From NCBI RefSeq assembly GCF_018343665.1, contig NZ_JAGYPM010000001.1, positions 655,239 to 719,238 of the forward strand: a DNA stretch of 64,000 bases, in the 5' to 3' direction. A program made the translations under genes and the position numbers. Positions within the stretch are counted from its first letter, which is position 1, and each line of letters starts with the position of its first letter. A model generated the notes under the pieces. That model was not told the DNA's origin, ran no database searches, and saw nothing but the letters and a program-made list of their open reading frames with translations. Below, one piece after another: positions 40,211 to 49,971 of this stretch. The DNA is from Cytobacillus citreus. GTDB lineage: Bacteria; Bacillota; Bacilli; Bacillales; Cytobacillaceae.

Positions 40211-40237
40211 TCATGGTTTTCTTCCTTCAAGTATAAT
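40208..40237 (+). promoter_or_regulatory. SigA-type promoter of rnjB
   Basis: TTGTCA at 40208-40213, an 18-bp spacer and TATAAT at 40232-40237, ending 51 bp before the rnjB start. The -35 box overlaps the right edge of the second repeat copy. Confidence 0.6.
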
Positions 40238-40288
40238 ATTGGTAACTGATCTATGGTCGGCCCAACTGAATGTAGGAGGAAATTAAAA

Positions 40289-41956
40289 TTGAACAATAGA
40301 AAGAACGAAAGCATCAAGTTAATGGCACTGGGGGGAGTAGGAGAGTTCGGCAAAAATATGTACCTTGTGGAAGTAGATGGGGACATATTTGTTTTAGATG
40401 CAGGACTTATGATCCCAGAAAACGAAATGTTCGGAATTGATATCGTGATACCTGATTTCACGTATCTTACTCAAAATAAAGATAAGGTAAAAGGTATCTT
40501 TTTGACACATGGTCATGAAGATCATATTGGAGCATTATCATATATTTTAAGAGAACTTCATGTTCCTGTCTATGGCACGAAATTAACACTTGCTTTAGCA
40601 AAAGCAAAAATGAAGGAGCAAGAATTTAAAGGACAAGCAAATTTAATCGAAGTTAATTCTGATTCGAATATTTCATTTCAATCTACACAAGTGTCTTTTT
40701 TTCACACAACGCATAGTATTCCTGATAGTGTTGGTATTTGTATACATACTTCTGAAGGAATTATCGTATACACAGGTGATTTTAAATTTGATCAAGCAGC
40801 TACCTCTAATTATAAACCTGAAATAGGCAAGATGGCTCGAATTGGGGAAGAAGGTGTTCTCTGTTTACTATCTGATAGTACTGAAGCGGAAAAGCCAGGA
40901 TATACTCAATCTGAAGCCAAAGTAGTGAGTCAAGTCACAGATGCATTTTGTCATGCAGCTGGAAGAATAATTGCTGCATCCTTTGCATCTGATTTAATAA
41001 GAATTCAGCATATATTTGATTCTGCCTATAAAAGTCGCAGGAAGGTAGCAGTGGTCGGGAAATTTTCACAAACGGCATATGACATAGCTCTTCAACTGGG
41101 TTACTTGCATGTACCTGAAGATCTAGTTATCCCAATCTCAGAAATTAATCAATATCCCGACGATGAAATCGTTATATTGACAACTGGATCGCAAGGGGAA
41201 CCAATTGAAGTTTTACAAAAAATGGCTAAGCAGACACATAAACAAGTTAATATTAAGAACGGGGATACGGTCATATTAGCAGGAACACCTCTTAGAGGCA
41301 GTGAGGTTCTTATTTTTAAGACAGTTGATAAGCTGTATCGTGCAGGGGCATCAGTTATTTCTGGAAAAGGTACATTTAATACATCAAGCCATGGCAGTCA
41401 GGAAGAACTGAAATTTATGATTAATTTAATGAATCCAAAATTCTTCATACCGGTTCATGGAGAATTTCGGATGTTAAAAGCCCATGCAAAGATAGCAAAA
41501 GAATGTGGTTTATCTGCGGATCAAATATTCATTCTAGAAAAAGGTGAAGCTGCAGAAATTAAGGATGGAAGGATCCGTCCATCTGGCAGAATTCCTTCTG
41601 GAAATATCCTTATCGATGGCAGTGGTGTAGGGGATGTAGGAAATATTGTTTTAAGGGATAGGAAGCTTCTTTCGCAAGATGGTATCCTGCTAGTTGTAGT
41701 AACTTTGAGTAAAAAAGAAAAGAAAATATCAGCAGGGCCTGAAATAATTTCAAGGGGCTTTGTATATGTTAGAGAATCAGAAGAACTTCTTGTGGAGGCA
41801 ACGAAAAGAGTTCGTGAAATTGTAGAAAGAAGTATTACTAAAGAGTCATTTGATTGGTCTTGTATTAAGCAGGATATGAGAGATGATTTAAATCAATATT
41901 TATTTGATAAAACAAAGCGTAGACCAATGATACTTCCAATCATTATGGAAGTATAA
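40289..41956 (+). CDS. rnjB: Ribonuclease J2
   Basis: RNase J enzymes are metallo-beta-lactamase/beta-CASP nucleases with endo- and 5'-exonuclease activity. Position next to tepA and spoIIIE and the length of 555 residues identify J2 rather than J1. The zinc motif HGHEDH (His74, His76, Asp78, His79) is complete, and GDFKFDQ, the SHGSQEELK loop and PVHGEFRML are present. The TTG at 40289 is chosen because TAGGAGGA lies 8 nt upstream. The ATG at 40253 precedes that site. A terminator follows. Confidence 0.93.
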   Translation: MNNRKNESIKLMALGGVGEFGKNMYLVEVDGDIFVLDAGLMIPENEMFGIDIVIPDFTYLTQNKDKVKGIFLTHGHEDHIGALSYILRELHVPVYGTKLTLALAKAKMKEQEFKGQANLIEVNSDSNISFQSTQVSFFHTTHSIPDSVGICIHTSEGIIVYTGDFKFDQAATSNYKPEIGKMARIGEEGVLCLLSDSTEAEKPGYTQSEAKVVSQVTDAFCHAAGRIIAASFASDLIRIQHIFDSAYKSRRKVAVVGKFSQTAYDIALQLGYLHVPEDLVIPISEINQYPDDEIVILTTGSQGEPIEVLQKMAKQTHKQVNIKNGDTVILAGTPLRGSEVLIFKTVDKLYRAGASVISGKGTFNTSSHGSQEELKFMINLMNPKFFIPVHGEFRMLKAHAKIAKECGLSADQIFILEKGEAAEIKDGRIRPSGRIPSGNILIDGSGVGDVGNIVLRDRKLLSQDGILLVVVTLSKKEKKISAGPEIISRGFVYVRESEELLVEATKRVREIVERSITKESFDWSCIKQDMRDDLNQYLFDKTKRRPMILPIIMEV

Positions 41957-42298
41957 AATTGCTCAAAAATAGAACAGCTACTAGCTGTTCTGTTTTTTTT
42001 TTGATTTTTACAGGGATAAAGGATATTTTTTATTAAGTGAGAAGAGATGTAATCTCCACAATTAAAACTTCTGGGACAATTTGTTCTTTGATTGTACCCA
42101 AAGGCGCGTGCCTTTTTCTTAATAAAATGACTTTCCGAATGAAAATGCTCAAGAAGACTCATACTAATTTTATATGGCTTTTTATGGTTTAGATTTTATA
42201 AATGAAGTGAGAAAAGCGTGATCCAAATGGGATATATCTTCCCGGTAATTATTATTATTGCCTATGAGGTAAATATGGCTTGAAGGGAGCATCCAGCA
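41957..42298 (+). other. rnjB-tepA spacer
   Basis: 342 bp without a gene. After the rnjB terminator (41970-42002) there is an imperfect hairpin GGGACAAT / ATTGTACCC at 42074-42100 and a small hairpin AAAGGC / GCCTTT followed by T at 42100-42117, which may be a weak terminator. No promoter with both boxes was found before tepA. Confidence 0.45.
41970..42002 (+). terminator. Rho-independent terminator after rnjB
   Basis: Arms AGAACAGCTA and TAGCTGTTCT almost touching, followed by a long T run. Confidence 0.9.
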
Positions 42299-43048
42299 AT
42301 GAATGATGATTTAAGACAAAACGGCTCTGAGAATGAAGAGCAGGAAAAGCCAAAGGAAGGGCAATCATCAAGTTTAATTGATAAGATTCAGCAGCTAGGT
42401 CAAACGAATGTCCCCCAGCTTTCTCAGGATTCGAAAATACACTGTTTAACAATTGTTGGCCAAATAGAAGGACATCTTCAGCTGCCTCCTCAAAATAAAA
42501 CGACGAAATATGAGCATTTAATTCCACAAATTGTTGCAATCGAACAAAACCCAAACATAGAAGGGTTATTAGTCATATTAAATACAGTTGGTGGTGATGT
42601 AGAGGCAGGATTAGCGATTTCGGAAATGCTTTCATCTTTATCAAAACCAGCCGTTTCGATTGTATTAGGGGGAGGGCACTCGATCGGTGTTCCAATCGCT
42701 GTTTCCTGTAACTATTCCTTTATCGCAGAAACCGCAACAATGACTATTCATCCTATAAGGCTTACTGGCCTAGTCATTGGTGTTCCACAAACATTTGAAT
42801 ACTTAGATAAAATGCAAGAAAGGGTCATTAATTTCGTCACAAAGAACTCTAATATTTCTGAAGAAGTTTTTAAAGAATTAATGTTTGCTAAAGGAAATTT
42901 AACAAGAGATATTGGAACGAACGTTGTTGGCAAAGATGCTGTAGAGTTTGGCTTAATTGATAGTGTTGGGGGAATCGGTCCAGCAATGAAAAAGTTAAAT
43001 GAACTGATAGAAATTAATAAGAAGAATAATGAAGGGATCGTCCAATGA
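42299..43048 (+). CDS. tepA: ClpP-like serine protease TepA (translocation-enhancing protein)
   Basis: A 249-residue cytoplasmic protease of the ClpP/SppA crotonase-like fold. After a charged 50-residue N-terminus come [18 protein letters not shown] (oxyanion and substrate strands), [11 protein letters not shown] with the probable catalytic Ser, and [10 protein letters not shown] with the probable His. In B. subtilis TepA (YmfB) has been linked to protein secretion and to degradation of spore SASPs. AAGGGAG precedes the ATG. It overlaps ylzJ by 4 bases. Confidence 0.92.
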   Translation: MNDDLRQNGSENEEQEKPKEGQSSSLIDKIQQLGQTNVPQLSQDSKIHCLTIVGQIEGHLQLPPQNKTTKYEHLIPQIVAIEQNPNIEGLLVILNTVGGDVEAGLAISEMLSSLSKPAVSIVLGGGHSIGVPIAVSCNYSFIAETATMTIHPIRLTGLVIGVPQTFEYLDKMQERVINFVTKNSNISEEVFKELMFAKGNLTRDIGTNVVGKDAVEFGLIDSVGGIGPAMKKLNELIEINKKNNEGIVQ

Positions 43049-43257
43049 TTCTTTATACAATGATGCCACAAGAGCTGATTTACCAAACTGAACCAAGTGA
43101 ATTTAATAGACAGAAGCTGATAACTTATGAAGGGATTCCACTATTAGTACAAATGGATGAGGGGCAAACCTGTACAGTCATTCGTGTAATGAGCAGCAAT
43201 CCAGTTCACTTTATGAGTGCAACATGTTTTCCAGGTGCAAAAATTACATTAGCATAA
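43045..43257 (+). CDS. ylzJ: YlzJ-like small protein
   Basis: A 70-residue YlzJ-family protein beginning [14 protein letters not shown], located as in other Bacillaceae between tepA and spoIIIE. No signal peptide or membrane segment is visible. It starts in the tepA stop (ATGA), so it is translationally coupled to tepA. The function is unknown. Confidence 0.85.
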   Translation: MILYTMMPQELIYQTEPSEFNRQKLITYEGIPLLVQMDEGQTCTVIRVMSSNPVHFMSATCFPGAKITLA

Positions 43258-43274
43258 CAGTGCTACATGCAATG

Positions 43275-43283
43275 TGTTATAAT
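43275..43283 (+). promoter_or_regulatory. Extended -10 promoter candidate for spoIIIE
   Basis: TATAAT at 43278-43283 with TG and one base before it. The -35 region (TAACAG) is poor. The predicted start near 43290 lies upstream of the terminator-like hairpin at 43299-43317. Confidence 0.42.
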
Positions 43284-43297
43284 AGACATAACTTCCA

Positions 43298-43330
43298 GGC
43301 AGCCAAAATATGGCTGCTTTATTCTTTCGA
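43298..43330 (+). terminator. Terminator or attenuator between ylzJ and spoIIIE
   Basis: A 7-bp stem GCAGCCA with TGGCTGC, an AAATA loop and a T-rich tail. It can end the tepA-ylzJ transcript, but lies after the candidate spoIIIE promoter and may attenuate it. Confidence 0.65.
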
Positions 43331-43411
43331 TAATCATTATTCAAATTCAAATGCATGTTTCGTTCATCTTTTGTTTAAGATGGGAATAAGCAGATAATTA
43401 AAGGTGATTAA

Positions 43412-45751
43412 ATGGCCAAAAAAAAGAGAAGACAATCTAGGAAAAAAGAAAATATTAAGACAACAATAAAGTATGAGTTACTTGGACTCGCGCTCATTGC
43501 TTTTGCTGCTATTGCAATGGCAGAGCTAGGTGCTGTTGGGAAAGCCGCGGTGTTTTTCTTCCGTTTTTTCTTGGGAGAATGGTACATGTTGGGCTTAGTG
43601 GGTGTAGTTGTTTTTGCAGTCTATTTAATGTGGAAAAGAACGGTTCCCTTTTTTCTTAGCACTAAATTAATTGGGATCTATCTTATTGTAAGTTCATTAC
43701 TATTACTAAGCCATGTAACACTCTTTCAATTGCTGTCTAACGGAGGGAAATTTCAAGATCCCAGTGTGGTTGCAAACACATGGGAGCTGTTCTGGATGGA
43801 GGTAAATGGGGAAACAAGTACAAAGGATTTAGGCGGCGGGATGATCGGGGCCATTTTGTTTGCATTATTTTATTATTTATTTGATGCCGCGGGAACAAAA
43901 ATTATTTCAATGGTTCTCATTATTATAGGGTTTATCCTGTTAACTGGAAAAACATTTGGTGAGGCATTAGGTAAAATACTAAGTTCAACTTGGAATTTTT
44001 GTAAAAGGCAATGGACTGGATTTAAAAATGATTTAACAGAGTGGAAAGGAAATAGAAAGGAAAAAAAATCTAATAGACAAGCCCGGCTTGAAGAACCACG
44101 AATTAAAGCAGTGGAAGAGAATCAAACGGAACCTGTTATTAAAATAAATAGAGCTAGTGAAGAAATCGAAGAACAAAAGCATGAGCCAATCATATCTAGT
44201 TTTGCTGAGAAAGCTTACCATGAATCAAGTCAGGGTGAGTCTGTAAATCGAACGAAAGTAGCAAAGAAAACTGATGTGGAATCTGATTCAGAACCACCAA
44301 TAACATTTACTGAAATTGAAAACATAGATTATGAATTGCCACCTATTAGTTTATTAAAGCTTCCGCGGAAAACAGACCAAAGTGGAGAATATGAGTTGAT
44401 TCATGCTAATGCAGCAAAGTTAGAAAGAACTTTTCATAGTTTTGGCGTGAAAGCTAGAGTAACTCAGGTCCACCTTGGACCTGCCGTTACTAAATATGAG
44501 GTTCATCCTGATGTTGGGGTTAAGGTTAGTAGAATTGTCAGTTTACATGATGACTTAGCATTAGCACTAGCGGCAAAGGACATTCGTATAGAAGCACCGA
44601 TTCCTGGAAAATCAGCAATTGGAATTGAAGTTCCAAATTCAGAGGTAGCAATGGTTTCTTTAAGGGAAGTTATTGAGGCGACTCAATATGAAAAACCTGA
44701 CTCGAAATTATTGATTGGACTCGGACGTGATATTACGGGTGAATCTGTACTTGCAGAATTAAATAAAATGCCGCATCTCCTAGTTGCCGGTGCGACAGGA
44801 AGTGGAAAAAGTGTATGTATTAACGGCATTATCACAAGTATTTTAATGAGGGCTAAGCCACATGAGGTCAAATTAATGATGATTGATCCCAAAATGGTAG
44901 AATTAAATGTTTATAATGGTGTCCCTCACTTATTAGCACCTGTTGTAACCGATCCTAAAAAAGCCTCACAAGCATTAAAAAAAGTTGTAAATGAAATGGA
45001 AAGACGATATGAATTATTCTCTCATACTGGGACTAGAAATATTGAAGGCTATAATGAATATGTGAAAAGGCATAATGAAACAGAGGATGGCCAGCAGCCG
45101 CTATTGCCTTTTATTGTCGTAATCGTAGATGAGCTAGCTGACTTAATGATGGTAGCATCCTCAGATGTTGAAGACGCTATTACTAGATTAGCACAAATGG
45201 CTCGTGCAGCTGGAATTCATTTAATCATCGCCACACAACGTCCATCTGTGGACGTAATTACTGGAGTCATTAAAGCTAATATTCCATCCCGAATTGCCTT
45301 TGCTGTATCCTCTGCAACTGATTCTAGAACCATTCTAGACATGGGAGGAGCTGAAAAATTACTCGGAAGAGGGGATATGTTATTTCTCCCAGTGGGTGCG
45401 TCCAAACCTGTTCGGATTCAAGGGGCATTTTTGTCAGATGAGGAAGTTGAAGAGATCGTAAATTTTGTTATTGATCAGCAAAAAGCACAATATCAAGAAG
45501 AAATGATCCCTGATGATATTCCGGAAACGATGACTGAAGTGGATGACGATCTTTACGATGGAGCGGTGGAACTCATTTTGGAAATGCAAACTGCCTCTGT
45601 TTCCATGCTTCAGCGTAGATTTAGAATTGGTTATACAAGAGCAGCAAGGCTTATTGACGAGATGGAGGCTAGGGGAATTGTTGGCCCTTATGAAGGCAGC
45701 AAGCCAAGAGCTGTTTTATTAGGAAAACCTTCTGAAGAAGCAAGTTCTTAA
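43412..45751 (+). CDS. spoIIIE: DNA translocase SpoIIIE (FtsK family)
   Basis: SpoIIIE pumps the chromosome into the forespore across the polar septum and clears trapped DNA in vegetative division. The 779-residue protein has a basic N-terminus, four or five membrane segments within residues 20-190, an acidic linker, and the FtsK motor with Walker [13 protein letters not shown] near residue 460, Walker [14 protein letters not shown] near residue 570 and the [12 protein letters not shown] motif. A C-terminal winged-helix gamma domain for DNA sequence recognition follows ([18 protein letters not shown]). AAAGGTGA precedes the ATG. A terminator follows. Confidence 0.95.
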   Translation: MAKKKRRQSRKKENIKTTIKYELLGLALIAFAAIAMAELGAVGKAAVFFFRFFLGEWYMLGLVGVVVFAVYLMWKRTVPFFLSTKLIGIYLIVSSLLLLSHVTLFQLLSNGGKFQDPSVVANTWELFWMEVNGETSTKDLGGGMIGAILFALFYYLFDAAGTKIISMVLIIIGFILLTGKTFGEALGKILSSTWNFCKRQWTGFKNDLTEWKGNRKEKKSNRQARLEEPRIKAVEENQTEPVIKINRASEEIEEQKHEPIISSFAEKAYHESSQGESVNRTKVAKKTDVESDSEPPITFTEIENIDYELPPISLLKLPRKTDQSGEYELIHANAAKLERTFHSFGVKARVTQVHLGPAVTKYEVHPDVGVKVSRIVSLHDDLALALAAKDIRIEAPIPGKSAIGIEVPNSEVAMVSLREVIEATQYEKPDSKLLIGLGRDITGESVLAELNKMPHLLVAGATGSGKSVCINGIITSILMRAKPHEVKLMMIDPKMVELNVYNGVPHLLAPVVTDPKKASQALKKVVNEMERRYELFSHTGTRNIEGYNEYVKRHNETEDGQQPLLPFIVVIVDELADLMMVASSDVEDAITRLAQMARAAGIHLIIATQRPSVDVITGVIKANIPSRIAFAVSSATDSRTILDMGGAEKLLGRGDMLFLPVGASKPVRIQGAFLSDEEVEEIVNFVIDQQKAQYQEEMIPDDIPETMTEVDDDLYDGAVELILEMQTASVSMLQRRFRIGYTRAARLIDEMEARGIVGPYEGSKPRAVLLGKPSEEASS

Positions 45752-45772
45752 TTTGGATGAATATTTATTCAT

Positions 45773-45798
45773 TAGACCCGTCTTAGGATGGGTCTTTC
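45773..45798 (+). terminator. Rho-independent terminator after spoIIIE
   Basis: Arms AGACCCGTC and GGATGGGTCT around a TTA loop with one G-U pair, followed by a short T-rich tail. Confidence 0.75.
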
Positions 45799-45866
45799 AT
45801 TTCACGTTAAGAAAGTATAAATTGCCAGCACAGAAGATGATCCGATTAGTTGTCAATTTTAGGAAT

Positions 45867-46010
45867 TAAGTACGACGGACAGGACAAGGAAGGCTTCGAT
45901 AGCGATTAACATCGCACGAAGGAAAAGCGATAGCTTTTACGAGGATGTCCTAGTCGGGAGAATGCCACAGGATAAGGAAAGCTTCGTCAGAGATACATCG
46001 CACGACCAAA
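45867..46010. repeat. Interspersed repeat with two internal tandem units
   Basis: Units at 45879-45919 and 45966-46005 share ACAGGA, AAGGAA, GCTTCG and CATCGCACGA in order, 87 bp apart. The left end TACGACGGACAGGAC resembles 34282-34296. It occupies most of the 484-bp spoIIIE-ymfC spacer; the rest is the terminator, AT-rich sequence and the ymfC promoter. No coding potential was seen. Confidence 0.6.
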
Positions 46011-46134
46011 AGTTTGATGAAAATAATAAAGAATCCTAGTTCTAGATGAATGAAGGAATAATAATTAATAGGTATAATGATTCAAATTTTTATCGAATTC
46101 TTCTTACGTTTTTGGTACTTTTCGATAAATACTA

Positions 46135-46163
46135 TTTCATTATTGAGTGAAAAATGGTATAGT
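46135..46163 (+). promoter_or_regulatory. SigA-type promoter of ymfC
   Basis: TTTCAT at 46135-46140, a 17-bp spacer and TATAGT at 46158-46163 with an extended -10 TG, 72 bp before ymfC. Confidence 0.5.
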
Positions 46164-46235
46164 ATTTTCGATTAGTAGGAATGATTGAACATCAGAGGTC
46201 TGATGTCTCTGAGAAAATTAGTTGGAGGAACCTGC

Positions 46236-46961
46236 ATGTCAATAAAGTCAGATAACAGACATTTATATTTACAAGTGATCGATCGTTTAAAGCAAGATAT
46301 AGAGAAAGGTGTTTATAAAGAAAAAGAGAAACTCCCTTCAGAATTTGATCTTGCTAAACAGCTAGGAGTAAGCAGAGCAACTCTTAGGGAGGCCCTTCGT
46401 ATTCTTGAAGAAGAAAACGTTATCATTCGCCGCCATGGTGTTGGAACATTTGTGAATGCTAGGCCTTTATTTTCATCAGGTATCGAGCAATTAAATAGTG
46501 TCACTGACATGATATTGCAAGCAGGTATGAAACCTGGGACCATTTTCTTGAGCTCAGCAACAATGGCTCCGACCGAAGAGGATATCCGCCGTTTTTCATG
46601 CTCCACGGATGAGGAAATCGTAGTAATCGAAAGGGTAAGAACTGCAAATGGTGAGCCTGTTGTTTATTGTATCGATAAAATCCCAAATCGAATTCTTGCT
46701 GATACATTTTCTAGAGAACAGGAATCAATATTCGATATTCTTAAAGTCAAAGCAAATCGAAAAATCACCTATGCTATTGCCCAAATTGTGCCAATTGGCT
46801 ACCATGAAAAAGTTTCCCCAATTCTGGAATGTGATCCTGAAACGGCATTGCTTGTATTAAAGCAAATGCATTTCGACGAAACGGATGAGGCCATTCTTTA
46901 TTCGGTCAACTACTTTAGAGCCGATAAGTTCAGCTTCCATGTCTTAAGAAAAAGAATATAA
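46236..46961 (+). CDS. ymfC: GntR/HutC-family transcriptional regulator YmfC
   Basis: A 241-residue regulator with an N-terminal winged helix-turn-helix ([20 protein letters not shown], residues about 30-70) and a C-terminal UTRA ligand-binding domain of the HutC type. The ATG at 46236 follows GGAGGAA. The in-frame ATG at 46185 precedes that site and adds residues absent from the family. It sits directly before the nucleoside importer genes, so control of nupNOPQ is plausible but unproven. It was not possible to identify an operator. Confidence 0.9.
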   Translation: MSIKSDNRHLYLQVIDRLKQDIEKGVYKEKEKLPSEFDLAKQLGVSRATLREALRILEEENVIIRRHGVGTFVNARPLFSSGIEQLNSVTDMILQAGMKPGTIFLSSATMAPTEEDIRRFSCSTDEEIVVIERVRTANGEPVVYCIDKIPNRILADTFSREQESIFDILKVKANRKITYAIAQIVPIGYHEKVSPILECDPETALLVLKQMHFDETDEAILYSVNYFRADKFSFHVLRKRI

Positions 46962-47037
46962 AAAGTTCATGGAACTAGACAAAAAGACTCTTAAAGGATT
47001 TCTACTAAAATGATAAAAAACTTAGGGGGTACATATT

Positions 47038-48144
47038 TTGAAAAAGCGTAAATTTGGTTTAGCGCTGTCACTTGTGCTAGCTGCTGGAACGATTTTAGGA
47101 GCTTGTGGAAAGGGCGAAGAGAAAGAAGGAGGTACGGCTGACGGAGGAGACAAAGAAAGTAAATTCTCTGTTGCCATGGTTACAGATGTAGGTGGGGTTG
47201 ATGATAAATCATTTAACCAATCTGCATGGGAAGGTATTCAAGAGTTTGGTAAGAACAATGGAATGGAAAAAGGAAAAGGCGGCTTTGATTATCTTCAATC
47301 TAAATCTGATGCTGACTATTCTACTAACTTAAACAAACTTTCACGCGAAGACTTTAATCTAGTATTTGGTGTTGGCTTCCTAATGGAAGAAGATATTAAT
47401 AAAATTGCTGGTCAGCAAAAAGATACTCAATTCGGTATCATCGATGGTGTTGTAGATCAGCCAAACGTTGTTAGTATTATGTTTAAAGAGCAGGAAGCTT
47501 CATTCCTAGCAGGTGTTGCCGCTGCTAAAGCAACCAAAACAAATAAAATTGGTTTCATTGGCGGAATGGAAATTCCAGTTATTGAGCGTTTTGAAAGTGG
47601 TTTCCTTGCTGGAGTTCAAGCAGTAAATCCTGATATTAAAGTAAATGTTAAATATACAGGTGCATTTGATAAAGCTGAGCTTGGTAAAACAACTGCTGCA
47701 CAAATGTATTCTTCTGGTGTAGACGTAATCTTCCATGCTGCTGGCGGAACTGGAAATGGATTATTTACAGAAGCAAAAGATCTTAAGAAAAAAGATCCTT
47801 CTAGAGAAATTTGGGCAATTGGTGTTGATTCAGACCAATCTACTGAAGGTGTAGTTGAAGTCGATGGCAAAAAACATAATGTAATCTTAACTTCTGCAAT
47901 GAAGGGTGTAAAAACAGCAGTAGTCGATGTTTCAGAAAAATCTAAGGCTGGTAACTTCCCTGGCGGAGAAACATTGACTTATGGTTTGGCTGAAGATGGT
48001 GTTAGCTTAGCCCCTCTAAATGAAGAGGTTGGTAATAAGTCTGACATTGAAAAAGCTGTAAATGAGTGGACAGAGAAGATCAAGAACGGAGATATCACTG
48101 TTCCTGGAACAAAAGAAGAACTAAAAAGCTTCAAAGCTGAATAA
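47038..48144 (+). CDS. nupN: BMP-family nucleoside-binding lipoprotein
   Basis: A 368-residue extracellular lipoprotein of the basic membrane protein family (PnrA/Med-like), the substrate-binding part of a nucleoside ABC importer. The signal peptide ends in a lipobox LGAC at residues 20-23, followed by a flexible acidic linker. The mature domain has [20 protein letters not shown], the classic BMP opening, and [18 protein letters not shown]. The TTG start has TTAGGGGG upstream. The name follows B. subtilis NupNOPQ (YufNOPQ), which imports guanosine; substrate here is inferred. A strong terminator separates it from nupO, so the binding protein is probably made in excess. Confidence 0.9.
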   Translation: MKKRKFGLALSLVLAAGTILGACGKGEEKEGGTADGGDKESKFSVAMVTDVGGVDDKSFNQSAWEGIQEFGKNNGMEKGKGGFDYLQSKSDADYSTNLNKLSREDFNLVFGVGFLMEEDINKIAGQQKDTQFGIIDGVVDQPNVVSIMFKEQEASFLAGVAAAKATKTNKIGFIGGMEIPVIERFESGFLAGVQAVNPDIKVNVKYTGAFDKAELGKTTAAQMYSSGVDVIFHAAGGTGNGLFTEAKDLKKKDPSREIWAIGVDSDQSTEGVVEVDGKKHNVILTSAMKGVKTAVVDVSEKSKAGNFPGGETLTYGLAEDGVSLAPLNEEVGNKSDIEKAVNEWTEKIKNGDITVPGTKEELKSFKAE

Positions 48145-48156
48145 TAAGAAATGAAT

Positions 48157-48202
48157 AAAGGAATAAGCGGGTTTGATAAACCGGCCCCTTATTCCTTTTT
48201 TT
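48157..48202 (+). terminator. Rho-independent terminator after nupN
   Basis: An 11-bp stem AAAGGAATAAG with CTTATTCCTTT, an inner CGG/CCG step and a long T run. Confidence 0.9.
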
Positions 48203-48228
48203 ACATTAGAAATTTAGCTGATTATAAT
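48200..48228 (+). promoter_or_regulatory. SigA-type promoter of nupOPQ
   Basis: TTTACA at 48200-48205, a 17-bp spacer and TATAAT at 48223-48228. It overlaps the end of the nupN terminator. The transcript would carry an unusually long leader of about 200 nt. Confidence 0.6.
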
Positions 48229-48435
48229 TTGGTAAATAAAAACTTAATTGAAATGTAGAATACGTTCTGCATTTCACTTAGGATTTTATTTAAATAATGA
48301 AATAAGGGTCACGCAATTAAGACCGTTTTATTTAAAGCTTAACTACTTTGTTTATTACTAAGTTTTAATTATCATAAAGGTCTGACATCTTACTGCTAAA
48401 TGTTTCCTTTTATTTTGAGCTAGGAGTGAAAAAAG
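48229..48435 (+). promoter_or_regulatory. Long leader of nupOPQ with a hairpin
   Basis: About 200 nt with no open frame. At 48251-48276 GAAATG..AGAA pairs with TTCT..CATTTC around a short loop. Conserved purine riboswitch core sequences were looked for by eye and not found. No T tract follows the hairpin. The role is unknown. Confidence 0.4.
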
Positions 48436-49971
48436 ATGGAATATGTAATTGAGATGCTCAATATCCGTAAGGAGTTTCCGGGGATTGTTGCAAACGATAA
48501 CATTACCCTGCAACTGAAAAAAGGTGAAATTCATGCATTATTAGGTGAAAATGGTGCGGGTAAATCAACATTGATGAATGTTCTTTTCGGTTTATACCAG
48601 CCGGAAAACGGGGAAATTCGTGTAAAGGGCGAATCAGTTAAAATTACGAATCCTAATATTGCTAACGATTTAGGAATTGGAATGGTGCATCAGCATTTTA
48701 TGCTAGTTGAGCCATTTACAGTTACTGAGAACATTATTTTAGGAAAAGAGACAACGAGTGGCGGAAAAATTGATATTAAAAAAGCAGAGAAAAAGGTTCA
48801 TGAAATTTCTGAGAAATATGGACTTGCTGTTGATCCTCATGCAAAAATTTCAGACATATCTGTTGGAATGCAGCAAAGAGTAGAAATACTAAAAACTCTT
48901 TACCGCGGTGCTGAAATATTAATATTCGATGAACCAACTGCTGTATTAACACCTCAGGAAATACATGAACTCATTCAAATCATGAAGACATTAATTAATG
49001 AAGGTAAATCCATCATTCTGATTACACATAAGTTAAAAGAAATTATGGAAGTGTGTGATCGAGTGACGGTTATTCGTAAAGGTGTTGGGATTGGTACAGT
49101 AAATGTTAGTGAAACAAATCCAAATGAGTTAGCAAGCTTGATGGTTGGTCGAGAAGTTACATTCAAAACTGAAAAAATACCAGCAGATCCGAAACAAAAT
49201 GTTCTAAATATTCAAGATCTTCATGTTAAAGACTCCAGAGGCTTGCCTGCAATAAAAGGACTTAATCTCCAAATTAGGGCTGGAGAAATCGTTGGTATTG
49301 CAGGGATAGATGGAAATGGTCAGACTGAATTATTAGAAGCGATTACAGGGTTGCGTAAATCTGAAAGCGGTTCAATTACGATCAATGGAAAGGATATACG
49401 AAATATCTCACCTAGAAAAGTAACTGAATCTGGAGTGGGGCATATTCCACAAGACCGTCATAAGCATGGACTAGTGCTTGATTTTCCAATTGGAGAAAAT
49501 ATGGTTTTGCAAACTTATTATCAAAAGCCATTTTCAAATAAAGGTGTCTTGAATTTCAAGGAAATTTATAAGAAAGCGAATAGCCTAATTAAAGAATTTG
49601 ATGTTCGAACTCCGAGTGAATTCACTTTAGCAAGAGCGTTATCGGGTGGGAATCAGCAAAAGGCGATAATAGGTCGTGAGGTTGATCGAGATCCTGACTT
49701 GTTAATTGCTGCACAGCCAACTCGTGGACTTGACGTTGGAGCCATTGAATTTATTCATAAACGTCTAATTGAGCAGCGTGATCATGGAAAAGCTGTATTG
49801 CTTTTATCCTTTGAGCTTGATGAGATCATGAATGTAAGCGATCGTATTGCTGTTATTTACGAAGGTGAAATAGTAGCTATTTTAGATCCAAAACAAACGA
49901 CCGAGCAAGAATTAGGGTTATTAATGGCCGGTTCTCAACGGAAGGAAGCAGGTGAAGAAGCAAATGTCTAA
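48436..49971 (+). CDS. nupO: Nucleoside ABC importer, double ATPase subunit
   Basis: A 511-residue ATPase with two fused ABC domains, as in RbsA-type importers. Domain 1 has Walker A GENGAGKST near residue 40, signature ISVGMQQRVEIL and Walker B LIFDEPTAVL. Domain 2 has a degenerate P-loop GIDGNGQTELLE, signature LSGGNQQKAIIG and AAQPTRGLDVG in place of a canonical Walker B. One site is therefore probably the main hydrolytic site, as usual in the family. The 3' end overlaps nupP by 8 nt. Confidence 0.93.
   Translation: MEYVIEMLNIRKEFPGIVANDNITLQLKKGEIHALLGENGAGKSTLMNVLFGLYQPENGEIRVKGESVKITNPNIANDLGIGMVHQHFMLVEPFTVTENIILGKETTSGGKIDIKKAEKKVHEISEKYGLAVDPHAKISDISVGMQQRVEILKTLYRGAEILIFDEPTAVLTPQEIHELIQIMKTLINEGKSIILITHKLKEIMEVCDRVTVIRKGVGIGTVNVSETNPNELASLMVGREVTFKTEKIPADPKQNVLNIQDLHVKDSRGLPAIKGLNLQIRAGEIVGIAGIDGNGQTELLEAITGLRKSESGSITINGKDIRNISPRKVTESGVGHIPQDRHKHGLVLDFPIGENMVLQTYYQKPFSNKGVLNFKEIYKKANSLIKEFDVRTPSEFTLARALSGGNQQKAIIGREVDRDPDLLIAAQPTRGLDVGAIEFIHKRLIEQRDHGKAVLLLSFELDEIMNVSDRIAVIYEGEIVAILDPKQTTEQELGLLMAGSQRKEAGEEANV

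Noticed and set aside
39884-40249. Open frame of 121 codons between dapA and rnjB
   Set aside because: It translates the dapA terminator and two tandem repeat copies, giving an internally duplicated, Phe/Ser/Leu-rich peptide. It is an artefact of the repeat.
48229-48435. Purine riboswitch before nupO
   Set aside because: The conserved junction and loop sequences of the purine aptamer were not found by eye. A covariance-model search would decide.
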